Below the pieces are notes generated by a model. It saw only the letters and a program-made list of their open reading frames with translations, was not told where the DNA came from and made no database searches. From Prochlorococcus sp. AG-363-L02 (GTDB lineage Bacteria > Cyanobacteriota > Cyanobacteriia > PCC-6307 > Cyanobiaceae), in NCBI GenBank assembly GCA_003280185.1, contig QCFP01000003.1, positions 1 through 47,689 on the forward strand: a stretch of DNA of 47,689 nucleotides. The letters are read 5' to 3'. How positions within the stretch are numbered: the first letter of the stretch is position 1; each line of letters opens with the position of its first letter. Made by a program: the position numbers and the translations under genes. Below are positions 46,654-47,689 of this stretch, one piece after another.

Positions 46654-46914
46654 TCAAACTGAACTTTCACTCTCATCCTTTGTCTGAACTGGACGTTGAC
46701 TAATCACCAAAGCCAAATGTGCAAAAAGAACTAAGAGCCAAAACTCACTAAACCAACTTAGATGGGGCCAGGGATGCCGAATCTGTTGCCAAAACCAAAG
46801 CCCACTGTTCAAAGCAGAGAAAGCCATGGCGTGAAGAACGAAGTTCACAATCCGAGAAAAGTGCTTATAAGTCGGATTGTTGTTGTCTGATGTGCCATAC
46901 CATTTAATAGGCAT
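46654..46914 (-). CDS. Small membrane protein with two helices
   Basis: 86 residues. A polar N-terminus (MPIKWYGTSDNNNPTYKHFS) precedes two hydrophobic segments, about residues 22-42 (IVNFVLHAMAFSALNSGLWF) and 56-73 (FWLLVLFAHLALVIS), then an acidic tail. I do not recognise a family. The topology suggests a hairpin in the thylakoid or plasma membrane. It heads the three-gene minus-strand run of small genes after murJ. A real gene is likely because the frame is closed by clear starts and the composition is membrane-like. Confidence 0.68.
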   Translation of the reverse strand: MPIKWYGTSDNNNPTYKHFSRIVNFVLHAMAFSALNSGLWFWQQIRHPWPHLSWFSEFWLLVLFAHLALVISQRPVQTKDESESSV

Positions 46915-47002
46915 TGAAAAAACGCGTCTACTTGATTCTGGAGCTTATACCTCCATATAGTTGACGAATGTCCCCTTGATAGGTTGTTATTGAATCTTTC
47001 AT

Positions 47003-47076
47003 GCGCCTGTAGCTCAGCGGATTAGAGCATCTGACTACGGATCAGAGGGTCGGGAGTTCGAATCTCTCCAGGCGCG
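47003..47076 (+). tRNA. tRNA-Arg (ACG)
   Basis: The acceptor GCGCCTG (47003-47009) pairs with CAGGCGC (47069-47075), discriminator G. The D arm has GCTC/GAGC, and the anticodon arm TCTGA/TCAGA has loop CTACGGA with ACG at 47037-47039. The T arm GGGAG-TTCGAAT-CTCTC has one G-T pair. The first anticodon base is A, expected to be edited to inosine to read CGU, CGC and CGA. No CCA is encoded. Confidence 0.97.
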
Positions 47077-47097
47077 TTCCTTACATTTCATCAAGGG

Positions 47098-47205
47098 TTG
47101 ACTAAAAATCAAAAAGAGCAAGCAATTGCTGAAAAAGAAGAAATATCTAGCAATAAAAAGCCTTCGCTTGAATACGATCTCATCAAGACCTACCTAAAAT
47201 CATGA
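47098..47205 (+). CDS. Candidate 35-residue ORF coupled to glyA
   Basis: A TTG at 47098 opens a frame rich in Lys, Glu and Gln ([18 protein letters not shown]) that ends in TGA at 47203-47205, overlapping the glyA ATG as ATGA. A purine-rich AAGGG is directly against the TTG, too close for an ideal ribosome site. It may be a leader peptide that couples translation into glyA, or just AT-rich chance. I recognise no family. Confidence 0.25.
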   Translation: MTKNQKEQAIAEKEEISSNKKPSLEYDLIKTYLKS

Positions 47206-47689
47206 ACGCTGATTCACTAAAGACAATCGACTCAACTTTGGTCGAATCAGATCCGGAAATAGCATCCCTAATAGAAAAAGAACTTTTCCGACAACAGCAA
47301 CACCTTGAAATGATTGCGAGCGAAAATTTTGCTTCGCGATCTGTAATGGAAGCACAAGGCTCAGTACTTACGAACAAATACGCAGAAGGTCTGCCAAATA
47401 AGCGCTACTACGGAGGATGTGAATATGTTGACTTGATCGAAAAATTAGCTATCGATCGGGCTAAAAAATTATTCAATGCCGATTGGGCGAATGTTCAGCC
47501 TCATAGTGGCGCCCAAGCAAACTTTGCAGTTTTTCTTGCCCTACTTAAGCCAGGTGAAAAAATAATGGGTATGGACCTCTCTCATGGTGGTCATTTAACA
47601 CATGGATCGCCTGTAAACGTAAGTGGGAAATGGTTCAAAACCAGTCATTACGGAGTGGACCTTGCAAGCCAAAAGCTCAATATGGAGAA
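47202..47689 (+). CDS. glyA: Serine hydroxymethyltransferase, 5' part (runs off the window)
   Basis: 162 complete codons from the ATG at 47202, with the frame open at the window end. The N-terminal PLP-enzyme features are clear: [21 protein letters not shown], the [20 protein letters not shown] motif, [13 protein letters not shown] and [16 protein letters not shown]. It makes glycine and methylene-tetrahydrofolate from serine, feeding one-carbon units to purH. A TTG-initiated mini-ORF overlaps its start, and the tRNA-Arg gene lies 125 bases upstream. The rest of the gene, with the PLP lysine, is outside the window. Confidence 0.96.
   Translation, partial: MNADSLKTIDSTLVESDPEIASLIEKELFRQQQHLEMIASENFASRSVMEAQGSVLTNKYAEGLPNKRYYGGCEYVDLIEKLAIDRAKKLFNADWANVQPHSGAQANFAVFLALLKPGEKIMGMDLSHGGHLTHGSPVNVSGKWFKTSHYGVDLASQKLNME

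Overview
The window looks like a chromosome segment of a small-genome marine picocyanobacterium. Prochlorococcus of a low-light type is the best guess. It is gene-dense, with AT-rich codon use, very short spacers and many GTG/TTG starts. It carries cytochrome b559 genes (psbE/F) with psbL and psbJ, psbK, NDH-1 genes ndhC-K-J, a chlD magnesium chelatase gene and an NtcA-type ammonium-transporter promoter. No insertion sequence, prophage, CRISPR array or rRNA operon was seen.

Layout. (1) 1-7.9 kb is the edge of a surface-polysaccharide region on the + strand: an EpsG-like polymerase, an asparagine-synthase-like amidotransferase, a tiny 35-codon ORF wedged in the junction, a family-4 glycosyltransferase and a YdcF/ElyC-like protein. 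Next come hisS and a UDP-glucose dehydrogenase of the type seen in animals. (2) 8.1-13.3 kb holds mtnP facing the minus-strand operon rub-ycf48-psbE-psbF-psbL-psbJ (PSII assembly and cytochrome b559). Divergent from it is ndhC-ndhK-ndhJ. (3) 13.2-19.9 kb holds a YvcK/CofD-like regulator, an Mla-type lipid-transport pair (ATPase plus MCE protein), chlD, folK and a NUDIX hydrolase. (4) 20-25.1 kb holds a DegT aminotransferase, a thioredoxin-fold protein, fabI, hisB and a carotenoid oxygenase. (5) 25.2-33.6 kb holds the overlapping pair pgm-rdgB, a TM0106-family nuclease, the overlapping pair pyrE-ygfZ, tRNA-Met(CAT), a CNNM/CBS membrane protein, a Gfo/Idh oxidoreductase and a WecG/TagA glycosyltransferase. 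(6) 33.6-39.8 kb holds psbK-tgt, cobS, a Hik2/CSK-like histidine kinase, a 340-bp spacer with a small ORF and a folded leader, a DUF3155 gene, an esterase and purH. (7) 39.9-47.7 kb holds a DoxX protein, ispH, the ammonium transporter amt with a visible NtcA promoter and a long hairpin terminator, sfsA, murJ, three small cyanobacterial genes, tRNA-Arg(ACG) and the 5' part of glyA.

Most genes are core housekeeping, photosynthesis or cofactor genes. The accessory flavour is limited to sugar and envelope functions: polymerase, glycosyltransferases, Ugd, DegT, Gfo/Idh and WecG. I did not find a clearly new multi-gene system. The parts most worth a second look are non-coding or very small: the 36.9-37.2 kb small ORF and structured leader, the coupled mini-ORFs at 3.0 kb and 47.1 kb, the amt promoter and terminator, and the near-palindrome at the folK stop. 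Two protein-level oddities also stand out: the animal-like Ugd, and a Hik2-like kinase with no cysteine in its sensor half.
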